Shown: piece by piece, positions 63,740-64,000 of the stretch | Layout: every line of letters starts with the position of its first letter | Numbering within the stretch: position 1 is the first letter of the stretch | Assembly: GCA_013397455.1 (NCBI GenBank) | Contig: VYZB01000379.1 | Location: forward strand, 335,050 to 399,049 | Origin: Crotophaga sulcirostris | Taxonomy: Eukaryota > Chordata > Aves > Cuculiformes > Crotophagidae | Direction: 5' to 3' | DNA length: 64,000 nucleotides | Made by a program: the position numbers and the translations under genes | Notes under the pieces: model-generated | Told to the model about the DNA's origin: nothing | The model's database searches: none | Seen by the model: only the letters and a program-made list of their open reading frames with translations

Positions 63740-64000
63740 TAACTCCTCTTCCAGCTGACCCCAAGGCTCCCAATGGGGCGATGACAAGCGAGAGCCCAGA
63801 GCCTCCCAAGGGCGCGGTGGGGAGGGATGGCGGCCCCCGGCTTTGTGCCGGCTCTGGCACAATGCGGTTCCGCCGGGGAGGCCGCCGCCATGTTAGCTCC
63901 CGCCTCCATGTGCACGGGCTCGGAGGGGAGCCCTGCTGCCGCCTCTCCCCTCGGCGGGGCTGGGAAAGCGGGCGAGCTCCCGCCATGGGGATTGGGGGGG
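63740..64000 (-). promoter_or_regulatory. CpG-rich block, probable edge of the CAPRIN1 promoter island
   Basis: GC content and CpG density rise sharply from about 63,740 to the window end. A consensus YY1-type site (AACATGGCGGC on the minus strand) lies at 63884-63894; such sites often sit just downstream of a start site in the direction of transcription. No Caprin-1 N-terminal coding sequence is seen in the block, so it is either a non-coding first exon with promoter or the intronic flank of the island. The assignment to CAPRIN1 is inferred from position and strand. Confidence 0.55.

Noticed and set aside
63606..63986. 126-residue minus-strand frame at the right edge
   Set aside because: Arg/Pro-rich translation of a CpG island; it does not resemble the Caprin-1 N-terminus.
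1..64000. tRNA, rRNA, CRISPR array, bacterial-type operon or phage
   Set aside because: None of the defining structures was seen; the whole window is explained by two split vertebrate genes, their introns and avian repeats.

Overview
The window is vertebrate nuclear DNA, almost certainly from a bird. Genes are split into short exons with GT-AG introns, the main repeats are CR1 LINE 3' ends (both orientations, typical avian tails), and there is one avian-type endogenous retrovirus LTR. It carries most of two neighbouring genes, both transcribed on the minus strand, in the order known from human 11p13: CAPRIN1, then NAT10. No operon, CRISPR array, tRNA, rRNA or prophage was seen.

Layout from right to left, in the direction of transcription. 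At 63.7-64.0 kb is the edge of a CpG island that probably belongs to the CAPRIN1 promoter. From 63.7 to 55.3 kb is a large CAPRIN1 intron. From 55,295 to 32,836 lie 17 CAPRIN1 coding exons encoding 637 residues and the stop codon; the first coding exon (about 72 codons in the human protein) lies beyond 64,000. From 32,835 to about 27,100 is AT-rich sequence without CR1 copies, read as a long 3' UTR. From 27.1 to 24.65 kb is an intergenic spacer with two CR1 copies. At 24.3-24.6 kb is the NAT10 promoter CpG island. From 24,461 to 1,497 lie 26 NAT10 coding exons (960 residues). The last 60 or so residues of NAT10 lie before position 1.

The two genes do separate jobs in RNA biology. NAT10 is the nucleolar RNA N4-acetylcytidine transferase needed for 18S rRNA and tRNA modification. 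CAPRIN1 is a cytoplasmic mRNA-binding partner of G3BP and FMRP in stress granules and neuronal RNA granules. All visible exons join in frame, every domain is intact, and the NAT10 Walker A lysine and GNAT glycine fall at residues 290 and 641, as in the human protein.

I found no previously undescribed biological system. The points worth a second look are: an 87-bp stop-free NAT10 intron whose length is a multiple of three; a GC-AG intron in CAPRIN1; a CR1 copy joining the endonuclease start to the 3' tail; a solo LTR with a perfect 5-bp target duplication antisense in NAT10; CR1 sequence close to the first NAT10 splice donor; and an E-box/E2F pair upstream of NAT10.
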